Part shown: piece by piece, positions 18,158 through 27,255 of the stretch
How the letters are laid out: every line of letters starts with the position of its first letter
Position numbering within the stretch: the first letter of the stretch is position 1
Origin: Thermoplasmata archaeon
Lineage (GTDB): Archaea > Thermoplasmatota > Thermoplasmata > Lutacidiplasmatales > UBA184
Direction of reading: 5' to 3'
NCBI GenBank assembly: GCA_022750195.1
Contig: JAKIWE010000004.1
Location: forward strand, 1-64,000
DNA: 64,000 nucleotides
Program-made: the position numbers and the translations under genes
The notes under the pieces: generated by a model
What the model was told of the DNA's origin: nothing
Seen by the model: the letters and a program-made list of their open reading frames with translations, nothing else
The model's database searches: none

Positions 18158-19629
18158 CAGAAGTCGCCGTCGTCCGAGGCGGCGAGGGCCTCGTCAAGCA
18201 CCGCCCGAAGGGTCGGAAGCCCCTCAGGGGCCGTCGACTCCGGAGGCGGCAGGCGCGCGGGACGTTCGAGGTCGTCGTCCCGGATGCGGGCCCGGGCCTC
18301 CTCGAGCGCGTGGAGCACGGCCGGGTCGGCCGGTTCGCCCCGCAGGCGACCCAGCGCTTGAACCGCCGAATCGAAGAGGCGGCTCTCCGCGTCGCTCAGG
18401 AGTCGGACCGCGCCCTCCCCCCGGGCGAGCGTACGGTTCGAGCCGCGGGTCGGGCGAGTCTGTCGCAAGAGGGCGATGAGCGCCTCACGGGCCCCGTCGT
18501 CCCGCAGCCGACCCAGGGCCCACGTGGCGGCGAGGCGGACTTCGGCGTACGGGTGGGCCAACTCCTCGCGAATCCGGGGGGCCGCGACGGAGAGGTCGAG
18601 TCGGCCCAGCGCGTAGATCGCTCCGCGGCGCGGCCAAGGGTGCGTGTCCTCCACCAAAGCGAGGAGCACGGCCAGATCGTCGGCGGTCCCTACGAGCCCG
18701 AGACAGTCCGCCGCGGCGCCGCGGACCGCCCAAAGGGGGTCGGTGAGGTGGGCGAGCGCCGTGGCCCGGGCCTCGAGCCCCCCCAACGTACCGAGGGCAT
18801 GGAGGGCGCACACTCGGACCCAACCGGCCCGGTCGTCGGCGGCGCTGACCAGCGCCGGGACGGCCGCCGGGTCGCCGATGCGGCCCAGCGCAACGAGGAG
18901 CGAGGTCCGGGCAAAACTGTCCTCGAGGGGCAGCCGCTCGAGCAGGAACGGCACCGAGGGCCGGTCCCGGTAGGAGCCGAGCACGACCGCCGCCGCGATA
19001 CGGACGCGGCGGGCGGGATCACGAAGGAAGCGGCGCACGCGTTCGGGAACCGAGGTGTCCCCCGAGCGGCCGAGCCCGAGCAGCGCGTCGCGCCGCACGC
19101 GGTCGTTGGGGTCCTCCAACGCGAGCACGAGGGCGGCGAAGGAGGCGGGGGTCGGCATCCTTCCGAGAGCGGTCGCGGCCGACCACCGGACCCGCTCGTC
19201 GACGTCCGAGAGCAAAGGGGTCAGCACCGGCACCGAACGCGGGTCGGCGATCGACCAGAGCGCCCAAGCCGCCTGCTCCCGGACATGGGGGTCCGTGTCG
19301 GTCAACGCCTCTTCGAGCACAGGACGGCTCTCGGGGCGGCCGATCGCACCCAGCGCCTCGGCAGCCGCGGCGCGTACCTCTTCGACAGGGTCGCGCAGCG
19401 TCGCCTCCAGTGCGCCCCGTCCCCGGGGGTCCTTGATCTGCGCGAAGGCGATCGCCGCCGCTCGCCGGATCGCAGCGGTACGGTGGGAAAGGAGGTCGAC
19501 AAGCCGCTCCGGGTCACCGGTCGGGCCCGCATCGGCGAGCGTCCGAATCTCTTGTAGCTGGGCCGTGACCGGGTCCGTCGGGGTAAGCGGTGGGGGCGAG
19601 GCCTTGGAACGCCGGACCCGGGCCGCCAC
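18157..19629 (-). CDS. HEAT/PBS-lyase-type repeat protein
   Basis: 490 aa, GTG start, with a TATA-like box 24-28 nt upstream. Residues 40 to about 440 consist of roughly a dozen 31-residue helical repeats of the form D-P-x-x-x-V-R-x-A-A-x-x-A-L-G-x-I-G (DPVEEVRAAAAEALGAIG, DVDERVRWSAATALGRM, DPNDRVRRDALLGLGRSG, and so on). Such HEAT repeats form superhelical scaffolds for protein or cofactor binding. The C-terminal 60 residues are acidic. As first gene of a GNAT/glycosyltransferase array it may be a scaffold for a modification complex (inference). Confidence 0.9.
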   Translation of the reverse strand: MAARVRRSKASPPPLTPTDPVTAQLQEIRTLADAGPTGDPERLVDLLSHRTAAIRRAAAIAFAQIKDPRGRGALEATLRDPVEEVRAAAAEALGAIGRPESRPVLEEALTDTDPHVREQAAWALWSIADPRSVPVLTPLLSDVDERVRWSAATALGRMPTPASFAALVLALEDPNDRVRRDALLGLGRSGDTSVPERVRRFLRDPARRVRIAAAVVLGSYRDRPSVPFLLERLPLEDSFARTSLLVALGRIGDPAAVPALVSAADDRAGWVRVCALHALGTLGGLEARATALAHLTDPLWAVRGAAADCLGLVGTADDLAVLLALVEDTHPWPRRGAIYALGRLDLSVAAPRIREELAHPYAEVRLAATWALGRLRDDGAREALIALLRQTRPTRGSNRTLARGEGAVRLLSDAESRLFDSAVQALGRLRGEPADPAVLHALEEARARIRDDDLERPARLPPPESTAPEGLPTLRAVLDEALAASDDGDF

Positions 19630-19652
19630 GATTGACCCAGTAGGGCAGCGGG

Positions 19653-19657
19653 TTTAA
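19653..19657 (-). promoter_or_regulatory. TATA-like box of the HEAT-GNAT operon
   Basis: TTAAA within GTTAAACC on the minus strand, about 26 nt before the GTG at 19629; supports a leaderless GTG start. Confidence 0.45.
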
Positions 19658-19769
19658 CAGGTTCCAGCGCGGGAAGTCGGAGCCGGTCCGACCCGCCGAC
19701 GGCGGCTCGGCGGTCGGGGCCTGCCCGGCCGACCGGCGCGAGGCAAGGAGCCTGCGTCGAGATTCGGTA

Positions 19770-20228
19770 TCATTCGCCGATCCAGATTGTGCCCAGGTAC
19801 GAATAGGAGCCCGCGGTCGTGGGCAGCTCGATCAACATCTTCTCCTGAACCTCGGCTCCCCCCGGCAGCGGAAGGTGGATCGGGAGCGCCGGGGAGTAGC
19901 TCAACAGGACGAAGGGCGACGGGGCCGTGAACTGGAGAATCGAGGCCCCGTTCTCCCCGGAGCCGTAGCCGAACGGCAGAAGCACGGTCCAGACCGAACC
20001 GGCCAGCGCACCGGTGGGGCAACCGACCGCGCAGCCCGACAGCGGCTCGTTGAACACATACCCGGTCGAGGAGTTGTTCACGAACACTTCCCAGTTCGCA
20101 CCCGTGACGGTGACGTGGGCCGACGTCTGTTCGTACCTGTAGATGCTCCCGCCTCCGACGGCAACGCCGACCAACACGGCGGTCGCAATCCAGAGCGGGA
20201 AGTAGCGGGTCCGGAGCTGCGGCGCCAC
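19770..20228 (-). CDS. Exported or membrane-anchored small protein
   Basis: 152 aa. One N-terminal hydrophobic segment (YFPLWIATAVLVGVAVGGG, about residues 9-28) is followed by a beta-rich extracytoplasmic part with NSSTGYVF, a Cys pair (CAVGC) and a C-terminal GSYSYLGTIWIG. Composition (Ser, Thr, Gly, Tyr, Asn) is that of archaeal surface domains. No family recognised. It stands alone between the HEAT operon and the thiol-oxidoreductase gene. Confidence 0.75.
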   Translation of the reverse strand: MAPQLRTRYFPLWIATAVLVGVAVGGGSIYRYEQTSAHVTVTGANWEVFVNNSSTGYVFNEPLSGCAVGCPTGALAGSVWTVLLPFGYGSGENGASILQFTAPSPFVLLSYSPALPIHLPLPGGAEVQEKMLIELPTTAGSYSYLGTIWIGE

Positions 20229-20337
20229 CGCGGGGGGGCCTCGAGCGGAGGGTTCACGGTCACGTCGACCTTAGTTGACGGCCAGATCCGCCCATGCCCG
20301 GGCCGTTCCCTCCCTCGAGGCCCCGACCGAGGCCTCC

Positions 20338-20715
20338 CTAGAGCGCCCGGGCCCCGGCGCCGGGCGCGGCGCATCCGTGACGCTGGCGGTATTCCCAGAA
20401 GCGCAGGTACCAGGCCCGGAGCGCCCGGTTCACGGGAGGGCAGCCTTCAGCGAAGGCGCGTGCGTCGGCTCCGGCGACCAGGCCCACCCAGGCGGGCATC
20501 GCCTCTGGGCCGGTCCAGGTCCTCCCGCGCTCCACGATGTGGAAGGCGCCGTACCGATCGTCGGTCGAGAGGGACGAGAGCTGCCGGTCCGCTTCCGGAC
20601 CGCTGAGCGGGAAGACGCCCAACGCGGAACGGGAGACCCGGGCCGTGAACCGGGCCCAAAAGGTACACGGACCACACCCCGTGTCGAAGAACATCGCAAC
20701 GGCGGCAGCGGCCAC
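20338..20715 (-). CDS. DCC-family thiol-disulfide oxidoreductase-like protein (DUF393)
   Basis: 125 aa from GTG 20715 (ATG 20694 is nearly as likely). The N-terminus MFFDTGCGPCTFWARF matches the D-x-x-C-x-x-C active site of the DCC/DUF393 family. It is followed by the family layout: GVFPLSGPEADRQL, FHIVERGRTWTGPEAM and the Trp-rich C-terminal ALRAWYLRFWEYR. These cytosolic proteins are predicted thiol-disulfide oxidoreductases. The frame is open further upstream to 21168 but that portion lies antisense to the PKD gene and is not protein-like. Confidence 0.8.
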   Translation of the reverse strand: MAAAAVAMFFDTGCGPCTFWARFTARVSRSALGVFPLSGPEADRQLSSLSTDDRYGAFHIVERGRTWTGPEAMPAWVGLVAGADARAFAEGCPPVNRALRAWYLRFWEYRQRHGCAAPGAGARAL

Positions 20716-20813
20716 GCACCCCCCCCGGGCCTCGCCCCGTGAAAGCGCTTGAGAGCGGGTGCGTCGAGCGGCCTCTCCGCAGGGCGGGGAGGTTCGAGGT
20801 CCCACCGCCGCCG

Positions 20814-23783
20814 TCAAGGCTCCGACGCGCCGGACGCCTCGGGGGAGGGGTCGATCGCACCGGGGTCGGTATCCGGTGGGGGTTCGCCGCCGGAGGGCTG
20901 GCGACGGCGACCGACGATCAGCCACGCCGCCAGGACGCCGCCCGCCCCGACCCCGACCCCCACGATCACCCACGTGAGCGGCACGACGCCGGTCACGACC
21001 CCCGGCACGGGGGGCGGCGCGACGATGCTGAGGTTCGTCGACGCCGCGACCTGGTCGCCGATCCCATCCGAGACCGACACCCCCACGCCGAAGTTCCCCG
21101 TGGCATTCGGTGTGCAGGCGACCCGCGGGCCGTCGACCGCGGCGCATCCCGACGGCAACCCGCTCCATGCGTAGTGCCGCGGCGCGTTGCCCCCGACGAC
21201 GTTCGTGGTGAACGCGACGCTATCCCCCAGGACGATCGGGGTCGTGTTCACGCTGAGCGTCGCCGACAGCGGAACGATGACCTCCACCGCCGTCGGGACC
21301 GTTACCTGCTCGCCCAGGTGGTCGGTGACCGACACGCTCGGGTGGTAGGTTCCAACCAGGGCGTAGGTGTGGTTCACCATCGCACCACTCGCGCGTGGCG
21401 AGCCGTCGCCGAAGTTCCAGTTCAAGGCGAACGGCGCCGCCCCCCCGGCGGAGGTCGCGGAGAAGTCGACCCGAAGCGGGGCGGCGCCGATCGCCGTCGA
21501 GCGCGATAGGTTCACGGTGAGGGGGGCGACGACATCGATCGTCGTGCTGGCGGGAACGGAAAGGCCCGACGAGTCGTTGACCGTCAGATTGACACGGTAG
21601 GTCCCGGGGGCGGAGAAGGTGAACACCTGGGAGGCACCGGTCGCGGTCGCGCCCCCGTCACCGAAGCTCCAGTCGAACGTGTACGGCGCGAACCCGCCCT
21701 GCGCGGCCGCACCGAAGGTGACCTGCAGGGGTGCGACCCCGAGCGCCGGCGTGGCGACGAGCTGCGCGGTCAACGGCGTGGCGACCGCGATCAAGAACGG
21801 TTGGGAACGGGTCACGCCGTTGCCGTCGGTGACGTTGACGAATCCATGGTAGGTCCCCGCGACGGTGTAGGTGTGCGGCACCGAGACGGCACCGCCGAGG
21901 TAGCCACCGACGTAGGGTGAGCTTCCGTCCGCGAAGTCGACGGCGATCGAGTACGGTCCGCTCCCTCCCGTGGTCGTGAGGTTCAGCTCCACCGGGAGCG
22001 GGACGATCCCGCGCAGCGGGGTCGCTGTGAAGACGCTCACGAGGAACCTCGACGCGACGGTGACGTTCCCGGCCGAGAGCTGGTCGTGCCCGTCACTGTC
22101 GGAGACGTTCAGCGTCCAGCTGAAATTGCCCCGGACGGGGTAGGTGTGGTTGGTATCCGCGGAGAGGTTCGAGCTCCCGTCGCCGAACCGCCAGACGGTA
22201 CGGACCGGGGGGAGCCCGCCGTGATCGCCGGCGGTGAAGTGGACGGTCAACGGGGCATCCCCCGCGAACGGCGCGGCGAGCGGCGCGGCCGTGAGGGGCG
22301 CGTACGCCTCGACCGAGAGTCCGTCGTGGAGCACGTCGCCGGCGGCGTCCGTCGTGGTCAGGTTCACGGTGTAGACTCCGGGCGCCGTGAAGCCGTAGCT
22401 CGCGTTCGCGCCCGTCCCGATCGACGTCCCGTTGGCGAGCGCCCAGGCGTAGGTGAACGGCCCGTGCCCGTAGACCTGGGAACTGAAGTTCGTGTCGAAC
22501 GGGACGATGTCCCGGAGCGGAGACCCGTGAACGAACGCCGAGAACGCGACGGAGAGGTTCCACGTCTCGGTCGACTGCGAAAAGGAGTTCGGCACCGTGT
22601 TGCCGGAGAACAGGAGGGCGGAACCGGTCGCTGGGTCGGCGGCGAAATCGGCGTCCCAGATCCCGCCGGGGTTCTGCCTCAAGTTGAGGTCGATCCAACG
22701 ACCGTCGGTGAACGCCCACGTGTCGTTCGCGAACGACCCGCAACCGACCGACGCCCAGCCACCGTAGAGGACCACCCCCCCGAGGAACGGTGCATCGGCC
22801 ATCATGCGCGAGCCGGCGCCGACCGGCGGCGCGACCGAGAGGTTGCCCGTCAAATTCGTGTACGCGCCATGCCGGTAGGTCCACGTCGACCCCTCGTAGC
22901 CCGCCCCGGTGCAGTTGCCTCCGCCCGACGCCGACCCCCCGTAGAACAGGACGAACCCATCGGTCGTATCGTAGGTCGCGAAGGTGAGCCCGTTCGGGTT
23001 TCCCGGGGAGTTGGTGACGCTGGCGGTGAGGTTCGTCCAGTTTCCGGCGCGGTAGCTCCAGGTGCTGTTGTAGTACCCTGGGGTCCCGGGCATGATGCTG
23101 TCGCCGCCGAACAGGAGGACGTACTGGTCCGCGGCGTCGTACACGAGCCGCCCCGTCGTCAGGGGGGGCGGCGCGCCGCTCGCGTTGACGAGCGTCCAGT
23201 TCGTCCCGTTGAAGGTCCAGGTGTCGTTGAAATCGGTGGCCCCGTTCCGCCCCCCGAAAAGGACGACGCACTGATCGTAGGCGTCGTAGGTCATCCCGAA
23301 GTACCACCGCGCGGCAGGGGCGATGGCGTTGGACGGCAACTTCGACCAGTTCCCGTCGGAGAAGAACCAGGTGTCCCCTCGGGCGAGACCACCCGACTCA
23401 CCCCCGAACAGGACGTACTCCCCGGCGAGGGGATCGTAGACCATTTCCCCGGACTGTCGCGGGGGCGGCGAGACGCCGGTGCCGCCGGAGAACAGTTCGG
23501 TCCAGTTCGCGATCACCGCGGTCGATGAACCGTTGCTGCTCGGGCGCGGGGCGAGGACCGAGCGCGGAGGTGGCGCGACGGCCCCCGTCCCGGCCGGTGC
23601 TCCCCCGGCCGCTGCGACCGGGCTCCTAGGTGTCGACGGGGTCGGGTGCGCCGCGAATCCCACGGGCGCCATCGGGGCGGCCAGCAGGGCCACGAGGACC
23701 ACCGCGACCACCGGAGCTCCGGCCCAACGCGCGTACCTCGGTCCTAAGGAATCTCTCCGATTTCGGCCTACCAGCAGGTTCAC
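20814..23783 (-). CDS. Kelch-propeller and PKD-domain surface protein
   Basis: 989 aa, GTG start; TATA-like TTTTTCTA at 23803-23810. Signal peptide at about residues 18-45. Residues 95-410 hold six Kelch-like blades (YVLFGGESGG, CVVLFGGRNG, YVLLFGGDS, FVLFYGGSA, VVLYGGWAS, ALLFSGNTV), each ending in a W-x-F/Y strand, enough for a six-bladed propeller. From 420 to 925 are about six PKD-type beta-sandwich domains with FGDGSSN, FADGSSP, FGDGGAT and FGDGSPR signatures. A C-terminal transmembrane helix (about 932-957) is followed by RRR and an acidic cytoplasmic tail. Many N-x-S/T sites suggest glycosylation. Probably an adhesin or envelope component. Confidence 0.93.
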   Translation of the reverse strand: MNLLVGRNRRDSLGPRYARWAGAPVVAVVLVALLAAPMAPVGFAAHPTPSTPRSPVAAAGGAPAGTGAVAPPPRSVLAPRPSSNGSSTAVIANWTELFSGGTGVSPPPRQSGEMVYDPLAGEYVLFGGESGGLARGDTWFFSDGNWSKLPSNAIAPAARWYFGMTYDAYDQCVVLFGGRNGATDFNDTWTFNGTNWTLVNASGAPPPLTTGRLVYDAADQYVLLFGGDSIMPGTPGYYNSTWSYRAGNWTNLTASVTNSPGNPNGLTFATYDTTDGFVLFYGGSASGGGNCTGAGYEGSTWTYRHGAYTNLTGNLSVAPPVGAGSRMMADAPFLGGVVLYGGWASVGCGSFANDTWAFTDGRWIDLNLRQNPGGIWDADFAADPATGSALLFSGNTVPNSFSQSTETWNLSVAFSAFVHGSPLRDIVPFDTNFSSQVYGHGPFTYAWALANGTSIGTGANASYGFTAPGVYTVNLTTTDAAGDVLHDGLSVEAYAPLTAAPLAAPFAGDAPLTVHFTAGDHGGLPPVRTVWRFGDGSSNLSADTNHTYPVRGNFSWTLNVSDSDGHDQLSAGNVTVASRFLVSVFTATPLRGIVPLPVELNLTTTGGSGPYSIAVDFADGSSPYVGGYLGGAVSVPHTYTVAGTYHGFVNVTDGNGVTRSQPFLIAVATPLTAQLVATPALGVAPLQVTFGAAAQGGFAPYTFDWSFGDGGATATGASQVFTFSAPGTYRVNLTVNDSSGLSVPASTTIDVVAPLTVNLSRSTAIGAAPLRVDFSATSAGGAAPFALNWNFGDGSPRASGAMVNHTYALVGTYHPSVSVTDHLGEQVTVPTAVEVIVPLSATLSVNTTPIVLGDSVAFTTNVVGGNAPRHYAWSGLPSGCAAVDGPRVACTPNATGNFGVGVSVSDGIGDQVAASTNLSIVAPPPVPGVVTGVVPLTWVIVGVGVGAGGVLAAWLIVGRRRQPSGGEPPPDTDPGAIDPSPEASGASEP

Positions 23784-23824
23784 GCGCCGAACTCGACTCC
23801 CGTAGAAAAATGCCTTTGCCGCAG

Positions 23825-23838
23825 ATATGGCGGCATAT
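23825..23838. repeat. Short inverted repeat upstream of the Kelch/PKD gene
   Basis: ATATG-GCGG-CATAT, a perfect 5-bp palindromic pair around 4 nt, lies about 15-35 nt upstream of the putative TATA box of the Kelch/PKD gene. It could be an operator or chance; no second copy noticed. Confidence 0.25.
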
Positions 23839-23874
23839 GCGCCGAGGGCTGTGGGCGGGGCTTCGCGCGGCTAG

Positions 23875-24555
23875 CTACCGTCCCGGGGACGGCGGCATCG
23901 AGCGGCGGGCCACCCCCTCTCCCTTGACCGTGAGGCGATAGATCTTCACCCGCCGCCGGCCCCCGGGCACGTGGCCAAGCTCCGCCTGCACCAGGCCGGC
24001 CGACTCCAACCGGAGCAAGGCCTTGGCGAAGGCGCTCTGCGGTCGGCCCAGCGCCCGGGCGATCCCTTCCTGCGTGCAGTCGCCGCCGTTCACGGTAGCG
24101 CCCGAAGCGGATGCCCGACGGTACAGATGGACCAGGATCCGCGCCGAGACCGGGTAGTCGCCCTCCGTCGCCGGCGGGTTGGCCGCGACACTGGCCCGCG
24201 GCGGTGCGGGCGCCCGCACTTCGTAGAGAACGCCGGCGGGCATTGACGCGGGTACCGGTTCGGCGTTCGCTACCCGGGAAACCCTCGGCGCCGAGGACGG
24301 GCGTGAGGCTGGGTCCCGGCCCTGGAAGAACGCGACCGCCGCGCCGATGGCGCCGATGTCGGCGGTCCCGATCCCCAGCGCGGCCCAATCCGTCGCCGGT
24401 ACCTTGCAGAAGGCGGGGGCATTGCAAAGCGCGGTCCGGACCGGAACTGCCTCCCCCATCGCGTACAGGACGAAGCTGAGCACCCCCGCCACGATCAGGA
24501 TCGTCCACCAGCGTTGGCGCCGGCGCGTGAGCAGGGCGCGACCGGCGTCGTTCAC
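23875..24555 (-). CDS. Membrane-anchored winged-helix regulator
   Basis: 226 aa from GTG 24555, with CCATAGG at 24580-24585 as possible TATA box; the frame is open upstream to 24759 but that part overlaps the polymerase end and is low complexity. A basic stretch (RALLTRRRQRWW) precedes a transmembrane helix (TILIVAGVLSFVLYAMG). A short outside loop with two Cys (ALCNAPAFCKV) and a second hydrophobic stretch (IGAIGAAVAFF) follow. The C-terminal 95 residues form a winged helix: ARILVHLYRRA, CTQEGIARALGRPQSAFAKALLRLESAGLV, then KIYRLTVKGEGVARR. A one-component membrane-bound transcription factor is inferred; no ligand domain recognised. Confidence 0.8.
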   Translation of the reverse strand: MNDAGRALLTRRRQRWWTILIVAGVLSFVLYAMGEAVPVRTALCNAPAFCKVPATDWAALGIGTADIGAIGAAVAFFQGRDPASRPSSAPRVSRVANAEPVPASMPAGVLYEVRAPAPPRASVAANPPATEGDYPVSARILVHLYRRASASGATVNGGDCTQEGIARALGRPQSAFAKALLRLESAGLVQAELGHVPGGRRRVKIYRLTVKGEGVARRSMPPSPGR

Positions 24556-24628
24556 GACCCCCGGCGACGGCCGTTCCGACCTATGGCGCTTTGGGAGCGG
24601 ACGCGACGGGCCGGGCCCCTGGAGGACG

Positions 24629-26998
24629 TCAATCCCCTTCCGCACCGCTCGCCCCCCGGGTCGCGGCCGGGAGGAGCCGCGCCTGGGCCCGGGACTCGAC
24701 GGAGCGGTACCGGTGCCGCGGGGGGGCCGCGCCGCCCCCCCACCGCTCGAGCAGGGCACTCCGCGTGACGCCGAGCGGCGCGAGCAGCGTCTCGGCCGAG
24801 CGGGCGAGGAGCTCGAGGTAGGCGCCGACGTCGTACCGCTCGTCGCCCGCGAGCCGCTCGGCCGCGACGACCCGGTCGTGCACCGAGCGGGAGCGCCGGT
24901 CGACGATCAGGTACCGCACCGCCTCGCCGGCCGCCCGCGCGACGCCGTGGTGGGCGAGCTGGCGGACCGCGGCGACCGAGTCGGTGAAGGTGACGAACGC
25001 CGCCGGCTCCTGCCCGAGCCGGTGGGTGATCAGGAGCTCCTCCCGCGGCCACGCGCCGTCCGCGAGTCGCGAGGCGAACAGGTCGGCGCGGGCGAGCACC
25101 TTCGGCACCGTCGCGCGGAGCTCGGTCGAGTTCCGCGCCTTGCCGAACGCCTCCAACAGCTCCTGCTCGAACCGCCGGACGTACGTCGGCGTGTCCTGCC
25201 GCCGCGAGCCGATCCCGCGGAGCTTGAACTCCCCGTGCTCGTACCGACCGTAGTACCGGTTCGGCACGCCCAGCCCGTGGGTCACCGCGGGCAGGAAGAC
25301 GATCCAGCGGTACCGCCCCTCGTAGCCGAGCGGCAGGTCGAACTCCTTGCTCATCGCGGCGGCGAACGCCGGGGCGTCCGGCGAGACGCCCGGCCGGGAC
25401 GGCACCAGCCAGAGGGAGTCGACGAGGCCGTGGACGACAGTGTAGCCGGCCGCCTCCGCCCTCGGGATCAGCGCCGCGATGAGCTCGCGGGCGTAGGCGT
25501 TGATCGCTTCGTGGCACTCGATCCGCCCGAACCGGGCGTTCCGGTACCCCTGGTAGCCGAAGGCGGTCACCAGCACCCACTTGAGCATCCGCGCCCGCTC
25601 GGTGAACCGTCGGCGCTCCGCGAGCGGCCGGTGCGGGTCCTTCATCGCCGCCTTGTAGGCGAGCCGGCGGGTGAGCAGCGGCTCCAGCGTCCGGGGGATC
25701 AGCCCCTTGCGTTTCTCGCAGGAGCGGTAGCCGAGCCCCGGCGCGCGTCGCCGGCTCTTCGGGCAGCACCGGCACTCGAGCGTCTCCGTCGAGAGGTTGT
25801 TCCGCACCATGAGGTGCGGGTAGAGGCTCGCGAAGTCGAACTCGTCGACCGCATCGTGGACGCCGACCGGCGGGAGGAAGATCACACCGCCGCGGTCGGC
25901 GGCGACGAGCGTTCGCCCGGTCTTGAACTCCTCCGGCCGGTTCTTCTTCCACGGGACGTGGACGCCCATCTTCAGCGCCTCCGCGATCTCCATCGCGGTG
26001 AAGCAGGTCCCCGGCGACTGCCGGGCGACGGTCTGCAGCGAGAGGCACGCCAGGCGCGCGGCGTCGACGAGCCCGTCGATCGCCGCGTCGTCGTACAGGA
26101 ACGAGTTCGCCCGGTCGAGGTGGAAGCGGCCGGGGAGCGGGAAGCTCGCCTCGCTGTGCAGCACCCGGCCGTACGTCGCGAACGACCGGGCCTGCCGGGC
26201 GGGGGCCCAGCGCGCCGGTTCTCGCCCCAGAAAGAAACTCTCCGGCGAGAGCCCGTTCGCCTCGGCCCGGCGGTAGAGCCGCGGGAGGTCGAAGCTGTCG
26301 CCACCGTCGGTGAGCAGGATGTCCGGCTCCTGCCGTGCGAGCTCCCGGACGACCTCGGGCAACAGGTCGCGCTCCGCGCCCTCGAGCAGCGCGTCGCCGA
26401 TCCGCACCGAGGCGACCGGCGGCTCCCCCGGGACGATCCCGTCGCGGCGGTACCCTTCGAGCTCGATCGCGAACGGCCGGACGGTCACCGGCGCCGGGGC
26501 GAGCGCGAGCTCGAGCGACTCGGACGGCGCGGTCGCGGTGACGCGCTCGGCGTCCCAGCTGACCGGGGCGAACGGATAGAGCTCGTGCGTCAGGTAGTAG
26601 AGCTGCGGCGCGCCCAGGTCGACGTCGTAGAGCGTGAGCTGGTGGTAGGCGCCGATCGCGTCGACGCACGTCGCGAGCCGGCGCCGGTCGTAGAGGCGCC
26701 GCGGGACGATGGCGAGCAGCCGCCGGCGCCGGTGGTCGAAGAGCGACGGGCGGACGACCGACCACTCCGCCGACTCGACGCGGGGGTCGTCGCGGAGCTT
26801 CCCGGCCACCGACTGAAGGAGCGCCTTCGGTCCGTCGACGAGGAACGGGGGGCGGTAGGCGAGCGGGCGCGGCGTGACCCGGCCGCTCGTGCGCTCCTTG
26901 AGCCAGAGGACGATGGAGCGGCCGTCCCGGCTCTCGCCGATGTCGAGCAGCCAGCCGTCGGGCACGCGCTCGGTCGGGGCGCCGGAGCCCCCGCTCAC
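24629..26998 (-). CDS. polB2: Family B DNA polymerase, PolB2 (Dpo2)-like
   Basis: 789 aa, GTG start overlapping the previous stop (GTGA). Motif A is intact (DFASLYP, residues 388-394). Motif B is altered (K473-WVLVTAFGYQGYRNARFG; usually Kx3NSxYG). Motif C reads HGLVDSLW: only the second Asp of DTD remains (D527). The exonuclease domain is decayed: Exo I reads AIE (177-179, Asp lost), though Exo II-like GGDSFDLP persists. A Cys cluster (CRCC at 409-412, C427) follows motif A. The GYRNARFG and VDS signatures are those of archaeal PolB2, regarded as a damage-tolerance polymerase rather than the replicase. No proofreading is expected. It is last in an operon with a RadA-like protein and a small helical protein. 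Confidence 0.85.
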   Translation of the reverse strand: MSGGSGAPTERVPDGWLLDIGESRDGRSIVLWLKERTSGRVTPRPLAYRPPFLVDGPKALLQSVAGKLRDDPRVESAEWSVVRPSLFDHRRRRLLAIVPRRLYDRRRLATCVDAIGAYHQLTLYDVDLGAPQLYYLTHELYPFAPVSWDAERVTATAPSESLELALAPAPVTVRPFAIELEGYRRDGIVPGEPPVASVRIGDALLEGAERDLLPEVVRELARQEPDILLTDGGDSFDLPRLYRRAEANGLSPESFFLGREPARWAPARQARSFATYGRVLHSEASFPLPGRFHLDRANSFLYDDAAIDGLVDAARLACLSLQTVARQSPGTCFTAMEIAEALKMGVHVPWKKNRPEEFKTGRTLVAADRGGVIFLPPVGVHDAVDEFDFASLYPHLMVRNNLSTETLECRCCPKSRRRAPGLGYRSCEKRKGLIPRTLEPLLTRRLAYKAAMKDPHRPLAERRRFTERARMLKWVLVTAFGYQGYRNARFGRIECHEAINAYARELIAALIPRAEAAGYTVVHGLVDSLWLVPSRPGVSPDAPAFAAAMSKEFDLPLGYEGRYRWIVFLPAVTHGLGVPNRYYGRYEHGEFKLRGIGSRRQDTPTYVRRFEQELLEAFGKARNSTELRATVPKVLARADLFASRLADGAWPREELLITHRLGQEPAAFVTFTDSVAAVRQLAHHGVARAAGEAVRYLIVDRRSRSVHDRVVAAERLAGDERYDVGAYLELLARSAETLLAPLGVTRSALLERWGGGAAPPRHRYRSVESRAQARLLPAATRGASGAEGD

Positions 26999-27255
26999 TC
27001 CGCGGCGAGGGCGGATCCTTTCGCCTCGCCCTTCGGCATCCGCCGGGCGAGGTCGAGGAGGACGGAGAGGAGGATCGACTCGAGCAGGTCCGGGCTCCCC
27101 ACGTACGTCGCCTGCGCGACGTACCGGCGGGCGCCGGTCCGAAGCGTCTCGAAGGCGGCGCGCTCCTCCGGCGTCGTGAGGAGCCGGCCGAACGCCTCCC
27201 AGCGCTTCAGCCGCTCCTCGAGCGCCTGGCGGTAGGTCGGCGCGGTGCGCCCCAT
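26995..27255 (-). CDS. Small helical protein between RadA-like and PolB2 genes
   Basis: 86 aa, ATG 27255. The start is fixed by an unusually complete Shine-Dalgarno sequence 9 nt upstream. The protein is almost wholly helical and charged: YRQALEERLKRWEAFGRLL, FETLRTGARRYVAQATYVG, then ESILLSVLLDLARRM. It lies within overlaps on both sides (49 nt with the RadA-like gene, 4 nt GTGA with PolB2), so it is co-translated with both. I recognise no family. An accessory or bridging subunit of the polymerase complex is a reasonable guess, not shown by sequence. Confidence 0.85.
   Translation of the reverse strand: MGRTAPTYRQALEERLKRWEAFGRLLTTPEERAAFETLRTGARRYVAQATYVGSPDLLESILLSVLLDLARRMPKGEAKGSALAAE

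Noticed and set aside
22086-23528. 480-codon plus-strand frame
   Set aside because: Antisense to the Kelch/PKD protein; Arg/Gly/Val-rich with no recognisable fold.
24347-27235. 962-codon open frame on the plus strand
   Set aside because: It is the complement of the PolB2 gene; high GC keeps antisense frames open. Composition is Arg/Glu/Pro low complexity without motifs.
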